DNA from: Streptomyces sp. 130
GTDB taxonomy: Bacteria; Actinomycetota; Actinomycetes; Streptomycetales; Streptomycetaceae
Reading direction: 5' to 3'
DNA length: 64,000 nt
Assembly: GCF_007096885.1 (NCBI RefSeq)
Contig: NZ_VJNO01000034.1
Span: 1 to 64,000 of the forward strand
Part shown: one piece after another, positions 51,554 through 59,733 of the stretch
Position numbering within the stretch: the first letter of the stretch is position 1
Layout: each line of letters opens with the position of its first letter
Translations under genes and position numbers: made by a program
The notes under the pieces: generated by a model
Seen by the model: only the letters and a program-made list of their open reading frames with translations
Databases searched by the model: none
What the model was told of the DNA's origin: nothing

Positions 51554-52237
51554 ATGCCTCGCGTGCTCCTCATAGAAGACGACCCCTCCGTGCGCGAAGG
51601 GGTCGAGCTGGGCCTGCGCAGGCGCGGCCACGAACTGCGGGCCGTCGGTACGGGCGAGGCCGGGCTCGACGCGCTAGGGGAGTTCCGGCCGGACCTGGTC
51701 CTCCTCGACCTGATGCTGCCCGGGATGAACGGCGTCCAGGTCTGCCGCCGCATCCGGGAGACCAGCCAGCTCCCCGTGATCATGCTGACCGCGCGCGGTG
51801 ACGACTTCGACGTCGTCGTGGGCCTGGAGGCCGGCGCCGACGACTACATCGTCAAACCCGCCCGTACCGAGGTCATCGAGGCCCGCATCCGGGCCGTGCT
51901 CCGCCGCCTCGCCGTCCCCGCCGGGCGCGGCGGCACCGAGGCACACGGCGAACTGACCGTCGACCGCGCCGGCCTCGCCGTCACCAAGGCCGGCGAACGG
52001 CTGCTCCTCGCCCCCTCGGAACTGAAGCTGCTGCTCCACCTCTCGGCCTCGCCCGAACAGGTCTTCAGCCGCCAGCAGCTCCTGGAGCACGTGTGGGAGC
52101 ACAGCTACCACGGCGACGCCCGGCTGGTCGACGCCTGCGTCCGCCGCCTCCGCCAGAAGATCGAGGACGTCCCGGGCAGCCCTCGCTACATCCAGACGGT
52201 CCGGGGCTTCGGCTACCGCTTCGGACCCCTCGCGTGA
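51554..52237 (+). CDS. OmpR-family response regulator, AfsQ1/CseB-like
   Basis: A 227-aa response regulator. The receiver has the acidic pair EDD at residues 8-10, the phospho-Asp in VLLDLMLPG, a Thr in MLTARGDDFDVVVG and the Lys in DDYIVKPAR, where relatives usually read KP(F/V). The C-terminal winged helix ends with DARLVDACVRRLRQKIEDV and TVRGFGYRFG. Similarity to AfsQ1 is evident in the domain layout and in VVGLEAGADDY. ATG 51554 has no strong site. It overlaps the sensor kinase start (GTGA). Confidence 0.92.
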   Translation: MPRVLLIEDDPSVREGVELGLRRRGHELRAVGTGEAGLDALGEFRPDLVLLDLMLPGMNGVQVCRRIRETSQLPVIMLTARGDDFDVVVGLEAGADDYIVKPARTEVIEARIRAVLRRLAVPAGRGGTEAHGELTVDRAGLAVTKAGERLLLAPSELKLLLHLSASPEQVFSRQQLLEHVWEHSYHGDARLVDACVRRLRQKIEDVPGSPRYIQTVRGFGYRFGPLA

Positions 52238-53655
52238 AACTCTTCGCGACCCGGCTCGGCCTCCGCACCCGGCTGGTCGCGGCGTTCCTGTTCGTCGCGG
52301 CCGTCAGCGCCGCCACCACCGCCACGCTCACCTACCGCGAGGCCCGCTCCGCGATCCTCCAGCAGGCGCAGGACTCCGCCGTCGCGCAGTTCCGCGACCG
52401 GATCAACTCCCAGGCCGTCAGCCTCCCCGTGGACAGCGATCAGCTGCGCCAGGTCTGCCTCGCGCTGGCCCGCGCGGGCAGCGCGCGCGGCTGGACCGTG
52501 TTCGCCGAGTACGGGGAGCTGCGGGCGTCCTCCTCGGACCGGTCCTCCTCCGGGGTGATCACCGCCGGGCTGCGCACGGCCACCCGGGCCGGCACCCACG
52601 GCTCGTTCCAGCGCGTCGTCAAGGACGGCGAACCCTGGCTCACCGTCGGCATGCCCGCCCTCTTCGACCGGGGTGACGGCCGGCAGCCCACCGGCCTCCT
52701 CCTCTACGCCGTGATGCCGCTGTCCACCGAGGACGCCAATGTGGCCGCCATGGTCACCGCCGCCCGCGACGGCGCCCTGCCCGCCCTCCTCGTCGCCCTG
52801 GTGCCCGCGCTGCTCGCCGCCCGCAGCGTCCTGCGCCCGGTCCGCGAGCTGCGCCGGGCGGCGGCGGGCATCGGCAGAGGTGAACTCGACACCCGGATCA
52901 CGGTGCGCGGCTCCGACGAACTCGCCGACCTCGCCTGGACGTTCAACGAGTCGTCCACCAAGCTCCAGGAGTCCGTCGAGGAGTTGCGCCGGGCCGAGGA
53001 GCGGGCCAGGCGCTTCGCCTCCGACGTCTCCCACGAACTGCGCACCCCGCTCGCCGGTATGCTCGCCGTCACCGAGGTGCTGGACGAGGACGCCGGTGAA
53101 CTGCGGCCCGACACCGCCGCCGCCGTCCGCCTGATCAGCGCGGAGACCGGCAAACTGGCCACCCTGGTCGAGGACCTGATGGAGATGTCCCGCTTCGACG
53201 CCGGCGCGGCCGACCTGCACCTGGACGAGGTCGACGTCGCCGAGACCGTCCGCAAGACCCTCCAGGGCCGCCGCTGGGAGGACCGCGTCACCACCGAACT
53301 CGCCGACGGTGTGCGCGCGGTGCTCGACCCGCGCCGCTTCGACGTGGTCGTCGCCAACCTGGTCGGCAACGCCCTGCGGCACGGCGCGGAGCCCGTCACC
53401 GTACGGGTACGGGGAGGCGCCCGGCTCGTCGTGGAGGTGGAGGACAGCGGGCCGGGCATCGACGCGGCGGTGCTCCCGCACATCTTCGACCGGTTCTACA
53501 AGGCCGACGCGGCGCGGACCCGGTCGGCGGGCAGCGGGCTCGGCCTCGCCATCGCGCACGAGAACGTACGGCTGCACGGGGGGACGGTCCGTGCGGCGAA
53601 CCGCCCCGGGGGCGGCGCGGTGTTCACCGTGGACCTGCCGCTGGAGGAGCGGTGA
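52234..53655 (+). CDS. Sensor histidine kinase partner
   Basis: A 473-aa membrane kinase. There are two helices (about residues 12-30 and 178-200) around an extracellular sensor domain of about 145 residues. A HAMP segment RSVLRPVRELRRAAAGIG follows, then the H-box FASDVSHELRTPLAGML with the phospho-His. N-, G1- and G2-boxes are NLVGNALRHG, DSGPGID and GSGLGLAIAHEN. GTG 52234 overlaps the regulator stop, and the stop overlaps the lipoprotein start. It probably senses cell-envelope stress, judged by the wall genes around it. Confidence 0.93.
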   Translation: MKLFATRLGLRTRLVAAFLFVAAVSAATTATLTYREARSAILQQAQDSAVAQFRDRINSQAVSLPVDSDQLRQVCLALARAGSARGWTVFAEYGELRASSSDRSSSGVITAGLRTATRAGTHGSFQRVVKDGEPWLTVGMPALFDRGDGRQPTGLLLYAVMPLSTEDANVAAMVTAARDGALPALLVALVPALLAARSVLRPVRELRRAAAGIGRGELDTRITVRGSDELADLAWTFNESSTKLQESVEELRRAEERARRFASDVSHELRTPLAGMLAVTEVLDEDAGELRPDTAAAVRLISAETGKLATLVEDLMEMSRFDAGAADLHLDEVDVAETVRKTLQGRRWEDRVTTELADGVRAVLDPRRFDVVVANLVGNALRHGAEPVTVRVRGGARLVVEVEDSGPGIDAAVLPHIFDRFYKADAARTRSAGSGLGLAIAHENVRLHGGTVRAANRPGGGAVFTVDLPLEER

Positions 53656-54182
53656 GGGGCGGGCGCCTGCTCGGCGCGCTGCTGCCCGTACTGCTGCTCG
53701 CCCCCGGGTGCGGCATCCGCGCGACGGACGTCGTGGAGGCGGGCGAACCGGCGACCGTGGAGGTGGCCCCGGCCGGCCAGCGCGGCGCCCTGCTGTACTT
53801 CGTGTCCTCCTCGTCGGCGTCCCGGCTGCTACCGGTCGTCCGCACCGTCAGCCCTCCGGAGGACGGCGGCGACGGGCTCTGGGAGGACGACCGGCCCACC
53901 GGGGCGTCGGCCGCGCTGTACCTGCTCTTCGAAGGGCCCACCAGGTCGGAGCGCGACGCCGGACTGCGCTCCGAGCTGCCCAGCGCCAATGTGAGGGCGG
54001 CCGTCGAGCTGAGGGAGGAAGGCGTGCGGGCCACCGTGAGCATCCCGGTCACCAAGCTCTCCCAGGTGGCCCGCCAGCAGCTCATCTGCACCGCGGCCAC
54101 GGCCGTTACCGCGGACCGCACCGAGGCGGTCACGGTGACCGGCACCGACGGGGTCATCGACCCGACGCGCTGCTCGGTCTGA
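53652..54182 (+). CDS. Lipoprotein coupled to the two-component system
   Basis: A 176-aa lipoprotein with signal peptide MRGGRLLGALLPVLLLAPGCG, whose lipobox is APGC. The rest resembles a GerMN-like fold: alternating strands including ALLYFVSSSSASRLLPVVRT, ALYLLFEGPTRSERDAG, then VRATVSIPVTKLSQVA, ending in two cysteines (LICTAA and TRCSV). GTG 53652 overlaps the kinase stop. It may modulate the kinase on the outer face, as LpqB does for MtrB, but that analogy is inference. Confidence 0.8.
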   Translation: MRGGRLLGALLPVLLLAPGCGIRATDVVEAGEPATVEVAPAGQRGALLYFVSSSSASRLLPVVRTVSPPEDGGDGLWEDDRPTGASAALYLLFEGPTRSERDAGLRSELPSANVRAAVELREEGVRATVSIPVTKLSQVARQQLICTAATAVTADRTEAVTVTGTDGVIDPTRCSV

Positions 54183-54249
54183 CCGCGCCCCGCCGCTCAG
54201 CCGGCTTTGCGGGCGACCGCGCCGCAGATACCGAGCGTGGCCGGCCGGG

Positions 54250-55344
54250 CTACGTCACCCCGCTCTCCGCTTGCCCCGCCGCTCCCCGCACCACCGACGA
54301 CGGCACCCGCGCCCGCAGCCGGTCCGGCGGGTAGAACTGCCGGGCCCAGTGGCGGAACGGGCCGATCGGGCCGTCGCCGCGGGCCAGCCGGGGCGGAGAC
54401 ACGTACCGCTTCGTCGCCCAGACAGGGAAGTCCTGGGACACGAAAGCGCAGTTGCCCCGGAACATCACACCCGCCAGCAGGCGGTGCACCGAGCCGCTCA
54501 CCCAGCGGGCCAGCGGGGCCGGCAGGGCCGCCGGCTCGGCCACCTCGAAGCGGCTCGTCTGGCGCAGCTGGAAAGCCGCGGGCGCGATCATGGTAGTCGT
54601 GTATACGGCACAGGTGCGCACCCCGAACCGAGGGAGCGCCGTGCACACGTGCACCCGGCTGATCCCGTTGCCCTCCAGCGTCACCTCCAGCGGACTCGCG
54701 CCCAGCAGCGGGACCCGCTCCTCGGAGCGCACCGAGATCCGAAAGGATCGCCCCTCGAAGACCGCCGGCTCGGCCACCTCCGACGCGCCCCAGCCGTGCA
54801 GCGGCGTGAAGTGTCCGATGTCCACCGTGTTCTCGACCACGTCCTGGCTGTGCCCCGCCATCTCCCACGCGGCCGACCGCGGGGCCCGCGTCCCGAGCGT
54901 GTGCCAGGGCGTGAGCTCCCAGTCCGGTGCCCGTCCGTCGTGGTGCCGCCACACGAAGACGGCGCCGTCGACCTCGCGCACCGGCAGCAGGGTCAGGCCC
55001 GAGTTCGGCGGCGGGGGCGTGCCGTACCCCGTCCGCGTGCAGGCGCCGTCCGGGCCGAAGGCGAAGCGGTGGAAAGGACACAGGAGTTCGTCGCCCTTCA
55101 GCGCGCCGAGCCCGAGGTGCGCCCCCAGGTGCGGGCAGTACGGGCGGACCGCCCGCACCTCGCCGTCGCGGAGCCGGTAGAGCACCACGTCCTCGCCCTG
55201 GAGCGGCCGGGTCAGCAGCGCCCCCCGCACCACCTCCGAGGAGAACGCCACCGAGAACCAGCCGTCGGGATACGGCAGGACCGGCTCGTGCGCGTCGGCC
55301 GGGCTCGGGCCCTCCGTGAGCGCCCGGGTGTGTCCGCGCCTCAC
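54250..55344 (-). CDS. Rieske non-heme iron oxygenase at the end of the PTM operon
   Basis: A 364-aa Rieske oxygenase. The [2Fe-2S] ligands are in CPHLGAHLG and CPFHRF (residues about 48-75). The mononuclear iron site is ENTVDIGHFTPLHG, the DxxHxxxxH pattern of KshA and Neverland-type steroid oxygenases. The partner reductase is not encoded nearby. GTG 55344 overlaps the MDR stop by 4 bp, so it belongs to the PTM operon. Known PTM operons carry a P450 (FtdF, IkaD) in this position. The Rieske enzyme would then hydroxylate or desaturate the polycyclic carbocycle. Confidence 0.88.
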   Translation of the reverse strand: MRRGHTRALTEGPSPADAHEPVLPYPDGWFSVAFSSEVVRGALLTRPLQGEDVVLYRLRDGEVRAVRPYCPHLGAHLGLGALKGDELLCPFHRFAFGPDGACTRTGYGTPPPPNSGLTLLPVREVDGAVFVWRHHDGRAPDWELTPWHTLGTRAPRSAAWEMAGHSQDVVENTVDIGHFTPLHGWGASEVAEPAVFEGRSFRISVRSEERVPLLGASPLEVTLEGNGISRVHVCTALPRFGVRTCAVYTTTMIAPAAFQLRQTSRFEVAEPAALPAPLARWVSGSVHRLLAGVMFRGNCAFVSQDFPVWATKRYVSPPRLARGDGPIGPFRHWARQFYPPDRLRARVPSSVVRGAAGQAESGVT

Positions 55345-56396
55345 AGCTCGACCAGCACCTTGCCGAAGGACGCCGCGCGGTCGGTGTACAGGCTGCGGTA
55401 GGCAGCGGGAATGGAGTCGAAGCCGTGGTGCACGGTCTGCTGGTAGCGGATCTCGCCTGCGCGCACCAGCGGCCCCAGCTCGGCGTGCAGCGCCGCCCAG
55501 TTGTCCTCGGTGAACCACTCCAGCGCGAAGATCCCGCGGATCGTCGTGCGCGGGAACATGATGTACGGCAGCAGCCGCGGCCCGGTCCACTCGCCGCCGA
55601 CCTGGCTCGCCCACTGCCAGCACACCGCGACCCGGCTGTCCACGGTGAGCATCGTGAAGACCGTGTCGGTGATGACCCCGCCGAGGTTGTCGAAGTACCG
55701 GTCGACGCCGTCAGGAGCCGCCTTCGCCAGGTCCTCGCGGAGCTGCTCCGGGTCCCCGCCGTGCCGGAAGACGACGACGGCGTCGAAGCCGAGCGCCGTC
55801 AGCCTCGCCGCCTTCTCCGGCGAACCGGTCGTGCCCACCACCCGCGCACCCGCCCGCTTCGCCAGCTGCCCGGCCAGCGTGCCGATCGCGCCGGACGCGC
55901 CGCTGATCAGGACCGTGTCGCCGGGCCGTACGGCCAGGAACGTGGTGAGGGTGGCCCACGCGGTCATCCCGGCGCCGCCGAGGATGCCGAGCGCGGTGCT
56001 CAGCGGCAGCGCCTCGTCGTAGTGGGCCGGGTCCAGCTTGCGGTACGCGGGGAAGACCATCGGGAACGTGCCGGTCTGCCACAGCGCATCGGCGCCGTTG
56101 CTCACCAGGTGGGTGCGCCAGCCGCCGAAGCCCTGCACGAGGTCCCCGACGCCGAACATCGCCCGCGGTCCGGCCGCCAGCACCTCCATGACCGAGTCGG
56201 CGCCCATGTGGTCGCCCACCGGGGTGTCCAGGGCGATCCCGTGGAGGTACGGGTCGACGGAGACGTACCGCGTGCGCAGCAGCATCTCGTCCTCGGCCAG
56301 GTCGGTGTCGAGCTCCTCCACCACCTTCACGTACATCCGGTCGACGTCCGGCACGCCGTCGTTGTGCTCGCTGACGATCCACTTCTCGGTCTTCAC
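55341..56396 (-). CDS. ftdE: MDR-family NADPH-dependent reductase of PTM biosynthesis
   Basis: A 351-aa zinc-free medium-chain reductase resembling leukotriene B4 dehydrogenase. TRYVSVDPYLHGIA is its N-terminal signature; the coenzyme motif is SGASGAIGTLAGQLAKRAGA, and the C-terminal half ends in GKVLVEL. In PTM pathways FtdE/IkaC type MDR enzymes reductively close the inner ring, using NADPH. GTG 56396 overlaps the preceding FAD-oxidase stop (56393). Zinc ligands are absent, as in its relatives. Confidence 0.9.
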   Translation of the reverse strand: MKTEKWIVSEHNDGVPDVDRMYVKVVEELDTDLAEDEMLLRTRYVSVDPYLHGIALDTPVGDHMGADSVMEVLAAGPRAMFGVGDLVQGFGGWRTHLVSNGADALWQTGTFPMVFPAYRKLDPAHYDEALPLSTALGILGGAGMTAWATLTTFLAVRPGDTVLISGASGAIGTLAGQLAKRAGARVVGTTGSPEKAARLTALGFDAVVVFRHGGDPEQLREDLAKAAPDGVDRYFDNLGGVITDTVFTMLTVDSRVAVCWQWASQVGGEWTGPRLLPYIMFPRTTIRGIFALEWFTEDNWAALHAELGPLVRAGEIRYQQTVHHGFDSIPAAYRSLYTDRAASFGKVLVEL

Positions 56397-58051
56397 GGGG
56401 CCGCTCCTGCGGGTTCGATGAGTTGTACGGGGAGAGGGGCGCTGTCGTCGACGGAGGCGGTGAACGGCCGCCCGTCGTCGCGGCAGACGAAATGCATGAC
56501 GTGCCGTCCCGAGGCCGCGGCCCGGATCAGGCCGCCGGTGGTGGCCCAGACGCCGGACAGATAGAAGTCCGCGAGCCCCGGCAGTCCCGGACCGTGTCGC
56601 TTGACCTCCTGCTCCACGGTCTCGCCGCTGTCCACGAACGGCTGCCAGCCGAGCACCGTGCCGTCGTAGTTGCCGGTGTAGCGGACCTGGGTGAGCGGGG
56701 TGGACACGTCCCGCACCACGACGGCGTCCCGCAGCCCGGGGTGCCGCTCGTCGAGGAAGTCCACGATCGTGTCCCGCACCCGCCGCTTGGCGCGCTGGTA
56801 GTCGCGCCCGCGCCCGACCGGCAGCGTGTGCAGCTCCTCGCCGCGGCGAATCCGGGTGAACTGCTCGGGACCCGTGCTCAGCTCCCGCCACGGCGCGATG
56901 TCGCAGAAGTACGTGGCGTACACCACGGAGGTGCCCGGCGGCGACAGCTCCGGGTAGTGACGGCTGCGGAACTGCACGTTGACGCTGGGATGCCGGATGC
57001 CGGTGAGCCGTTCCGCGACCGCGTCCTCCAGGAGGTACGTGGTGCAGGGCTCGCCGTCCGGGAAGGGCCGGCGCAGCCCCAGGAAGACCGTGAGGTAGCC
57101 GGGGAAGACCATGTCGGGTTCCGTGATGGTCCGGGTGTACAGCTCCCGGTACGTGTCGGTGAGGTAGCGGCCCTTCAGCAGGTCGAGGAGCGTGGTGCGC
57201 CCGTCGCAGGCGGAGACCACGATGTCCGACCGCAGCTCCGTGCCGTCGCTCAGCCGGACCCCGGCCGCCCGGTCGTTCTCCACCAGGATCTCCACGACCC
57301 TGGCGTTGTACGTGACCTCGCCGCCGAGCCCCCGGTAGCGCTCCTCGACCGAGCGGGCCAGGCCCAGCGAGCCGCCCTCGGGGACACCGGCCGAGGCGTC
57401 GGCGTGCGCCGCGAGCTGGAAGTAGAACGGCAGCACGGGGAAGTTGGGATGCTTCTCGTACAGGATGAAGTTGAACGCCTCGCGCAGCAGCGGGTCCCGG
57501 AAGCGCTGCGAGTAGTCCCGCATCAGCGTGCCGATGGAGCGCCGGATCACGTTGAAGTAGGGGGCCAGGGACGCCAGCATCCGCCAGCGCTCCAGGCGGC
57601 CCATGAGCCCGACCGGAGTGAGGAAGGGATAGCGGACCAGTGCCTTGCGGAAGGTCCGCAGCCCGGCGCAGAAGTCGCGGATCACCCGGGCGTCGCCGGG
57701 GGAGAGGGCGAGCAGGTGCGCTTCGAGGCGGTCCGGATCGGAGTAGAAGTGGACCGCCCGCCCGTCCCGGCCGCGTACCGTGTTGAACACGTCGAAGTTG
57801 CGCATCCGCTTGCCCTGGAGCGCGCCGAGCTCCAGCCAGATCTGGTGCATCTCGTTGCCCGGCCCGCTGCCGAGCAGCCAGCTCACACAGCAGTCGAGGG
57901 TGAAGCCGCCCCGGTCCCAGGCCGTGCAGGAGCCGCCGGGGATCTCGTGCATCTCCAGCACCCTGCTGCGATAGCCGTTCATCTGGGCGTAGCAGCCGGT
58001 GGAGAGCCCGCCGAGCCCTCCGCCGACGATCAGCATGGTCCTTCTGGTCAT
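56393..58051 (-). CDS. ftdD: FAD-dependent phytoene-desaturase-like oxidase (PTM)
   Basis: A 552-aa FAD oxidoreductase. MTRRTMLIVGGGLGGLSTGC has the FAD fingerprint; later regions include SVEERYRGLGGEVTYNARVV and a final FYLSGVWATTGGLIRAAASG typical of phytoene dehydrogenases and PTM cyclases. It shares the layout of the upstream gene (58048-59733), so the two arose by duplication. In PTM biosynthesis this pair builds the outer rings of the polyene tetramate. ATG 58051 overlaps the upstream stop (ATGA). Confidence 0.9.
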   Translation of the reverse strand: MTRRTMLIVGGGLGGLSTGCYAQMNGYRSRVLEMHEIPGGSCTAWDRGGFTLDCCVSWLLGSGPGNEMHQIWLELGALQGKRMRNFDVFNTVRGRDGRAVHFYSDPDRLEAHLLALSPGDARVIRDFCAGLRTFRKALVRYPFLTPVGLMGRLERWRMLASLAPYFNVIRRSIGTLMRDYSQRFRDPLLREAFNFILYEKHPNFPVLPFYFQLAAHADASAGVPEGGSLGLARSVEERYRGLGGEVTYNARVVEILVENDRAAGVRLSDGTELRSDIVVSACDGRTTLLDLLKGRYLTDTYRELYTRTITEPDMVFPGYLTVFLGLRRPFPDGEPCTTYLLEDAVAERLTGIRHPSVNVQFRSRHYPELSPPGTSVVYATYFCDIAPWRELSTGPEQFTRIRRGEELHTLPVGRGRDYQRAKRRVRDTIVDFLDERHPGLRDAVVVRDVSTPLTQVRYTGNYDGTVLGWQPFVDSGETVEQEVKRHGPGLPGLADFYLSGVWATTGGLIRAAASGRHVMHFVCRDDGRPFTASVDDSAPLPVQLIEPAGAAP

Positions 58052-59733
58052 TCGGCCACCGCCGCCTTCCCGGCGTCGGCCCGCTGTTCGAGTCGTGGCA
58101 GCCGGCCCAGCTTCCCGGGATGCCACGGCCCGGCGCCCTCGCTCGGCCAGGCCCGGAACTCCCGGCCCAGCTCGTCGCACAGGAACTGGACCGCGTACCG
58201 GCCGCTGGTCGCGGCCCGGATCAGGCCGCCCATCCCGGTCCACTGCCCGGCCATCGAGAAGCCGCTCAGCCCCGGCAGCCGCATCCGGTCCCGGTCCACC
58301 AGCGCGGTCGACACGTCGTCGGCCTCGGAGAACGCCTTCCAGGCCAGGATGCTGCCGTAGGTGTTGCCGGTGTACCGCTCCGTCGTCGCCGGCGTCGCCA
58401 CGTCCACCAGCTCGATCCGCTTCTCGAGGCCCGGATGGCGCTCGGCCAGGAAGCCCCGCAGGAAGTCGACGACCTCCTGCTTGCGCGCCCGGTACGCTCG
58501 CCGGTCCGCCTTCCGCAGATCCTGCCAGGACCGGTGGTCGGTGAAGTACGTGCAGTGCAGCACCGACTTCCCGGCCGGCGCGAAGCCATCGGCGTAGTCG
58601 GACCGCCGCTGCACCACCAGACTGTGCTGGATGCTCCCCGGCAGCGCCGCGCCCCGCTCCGGTCCGAGGAGGTACGTGGTGCTGTGCGGTTCACCGGCGG
58701 GCAGCGGGCCGTCGATCCCGACGAACGCGGAGACCACCGCCGGGTACAGGTTGTCCGGCCGGTCCAGCAGCTCCTTGTACAGCCGCTCGGTGCGCGGGCT
58801 GCTCCACCGCCCCTCCAGCAGCCGGTCCAGCACCGTCGGCCCGTCGCAGGCGGCGATCACGTGGTCGGCGAAGTGCTCCTGCCCGTCCCTCAGCCGTACG
58901 CCGACCGCCCGCCCGTCCTCGACGAGGATCCGCTCCACCCGGGCGCGGTAGCCGATGTGCCCGCCGAGCCCCGTGTACCGCTCCTCCACCGACCGGGCCA
59001 GACCCAGCGAACCGCCCTCCGGGAAGCCCGCGTTGCCGTTGGAGGCGCAGGACATCGTGAAGAGGAAGGGGAGCAGCGGGAAGCCGGTCAGCTCCTGGAG
59101 GAACATGTTCGGGAAAGCCTGGCGCAGCAGCGGCTCCTCGAAGCGGTCCGCGAACCTGCGCATGGGCGTGGCCGCGGTGCGCCAGTACAGCCGGAACGCC
59201 GGCAGGATCGCGAGCAGCGTGCGCGCCTTCTCCGCCGGGGACTTCAGCGGCGGCGGCTTCAGCTCCCAGTGCGGGGCGAGCCCCGCGAAACGCCTGAGGT
59301 CCCGGCAGAACGCCCGGATCAGGCGCGCGTCGCCGGGCGAGAGCTCCAGCAGGTGCTCCTGGAGCCGGTCCGGATCGTTGTAGAACGTGACGGACCGGCC
59401 GTCCTCCGTCACCACCCGGTTGAACTGGTCGAACAGGGTGATCCGCTTCCCGTCCAGCGCCCCGAGCTCGCGCCACAGGTCGTTCGCCCCGGTCCCGGGT
59501 GCCGTGCCGATCAGCCAGTCGATGCAGTAGTCGAAGAGGTAGCCCTGCCGGGCCCAGGCGGTGCAGCAGCCCCCTGGCAGCACGTGCCTCTCGAAGATCC
59601 GGCTCTCCAGCCCGCTCATCTGCGCGTAGCAGCCGGCGGCCAGACCGGACATGCCCGCGCCGATGATGATCACCCGGGGCCGCCCCCCGGGAGGCCGGGC
59701 CTCCCAGCGGGGCCCGCCGTCACGCACGCCCAT
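58048..59733 (-). CDS. ftdC: FAD-dependent phytoene-desaturase-like oxidase (PTM, first copy)
   Basis: A 561-aa FAD oxidoreductase with IIIGAGMSGLAAGCYAQMSG at the N-terminus, PGGCCTAW after it, SVEERYTGLGGHIGYRARVE in the middle and FSMAGQWTGMGGLIRAATSG near the end. ATG 59733 is chosen: GGGAGG is 8 bp upstream, while GTG 59742 lacks one. It overlaps the PKS-NRPS stop (59720) by 14 bp, so translation is coupled. It is the first tailoring enzyme of the operon. Confidence 0.9.
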   Translation of the reverse strand: MGVRDGGPRWEARPPGGRPRVIIIGAGMSGLAAGCYAQMSGLESRIFERHVLPGGCCTAWARQGYLFDYCIDWLIGTAPGTGANDLWRELGALDGKRITLFDQFNRVVTEDGRSVTFYNDPDRLQEHLLELSPGDARLIRAFCRDLRRFAGLAPHWELKPPPLKSPAEKARTLLAILPAFRLYWRTAATPMRRFADRFEEPLLRQAFPNMFLQELTGFPLLPFLFTMSCASNGNAGFPEGGSLGLARSVEERYTGLGGHIGYRARVERILVEDGRAVGVRLRDGQEHFADHVIAACDGPTVLDRLLEGRWSSPRTERLYKELLDRPDNLYPAVVSAFVGIDGPLPAGEPHSTTYLLGPERGAALPGSIQHSLVVQRRSDYADGFAPAGKSVLHCTYFTDHRSWQDLRKADRRAYRARKQEVVDFLRGFLAERHPGLEKRIELVDVATPATTERYTGNTYGSILAWKAFSEADDVSTALVDRDRMRLPGLSGFSMAGQWTGMGGLIRAATSGRYAVQFLCDELGREFRAWPSEGAGPWHPGKLGRLPRLEQRADAGKAAVAE

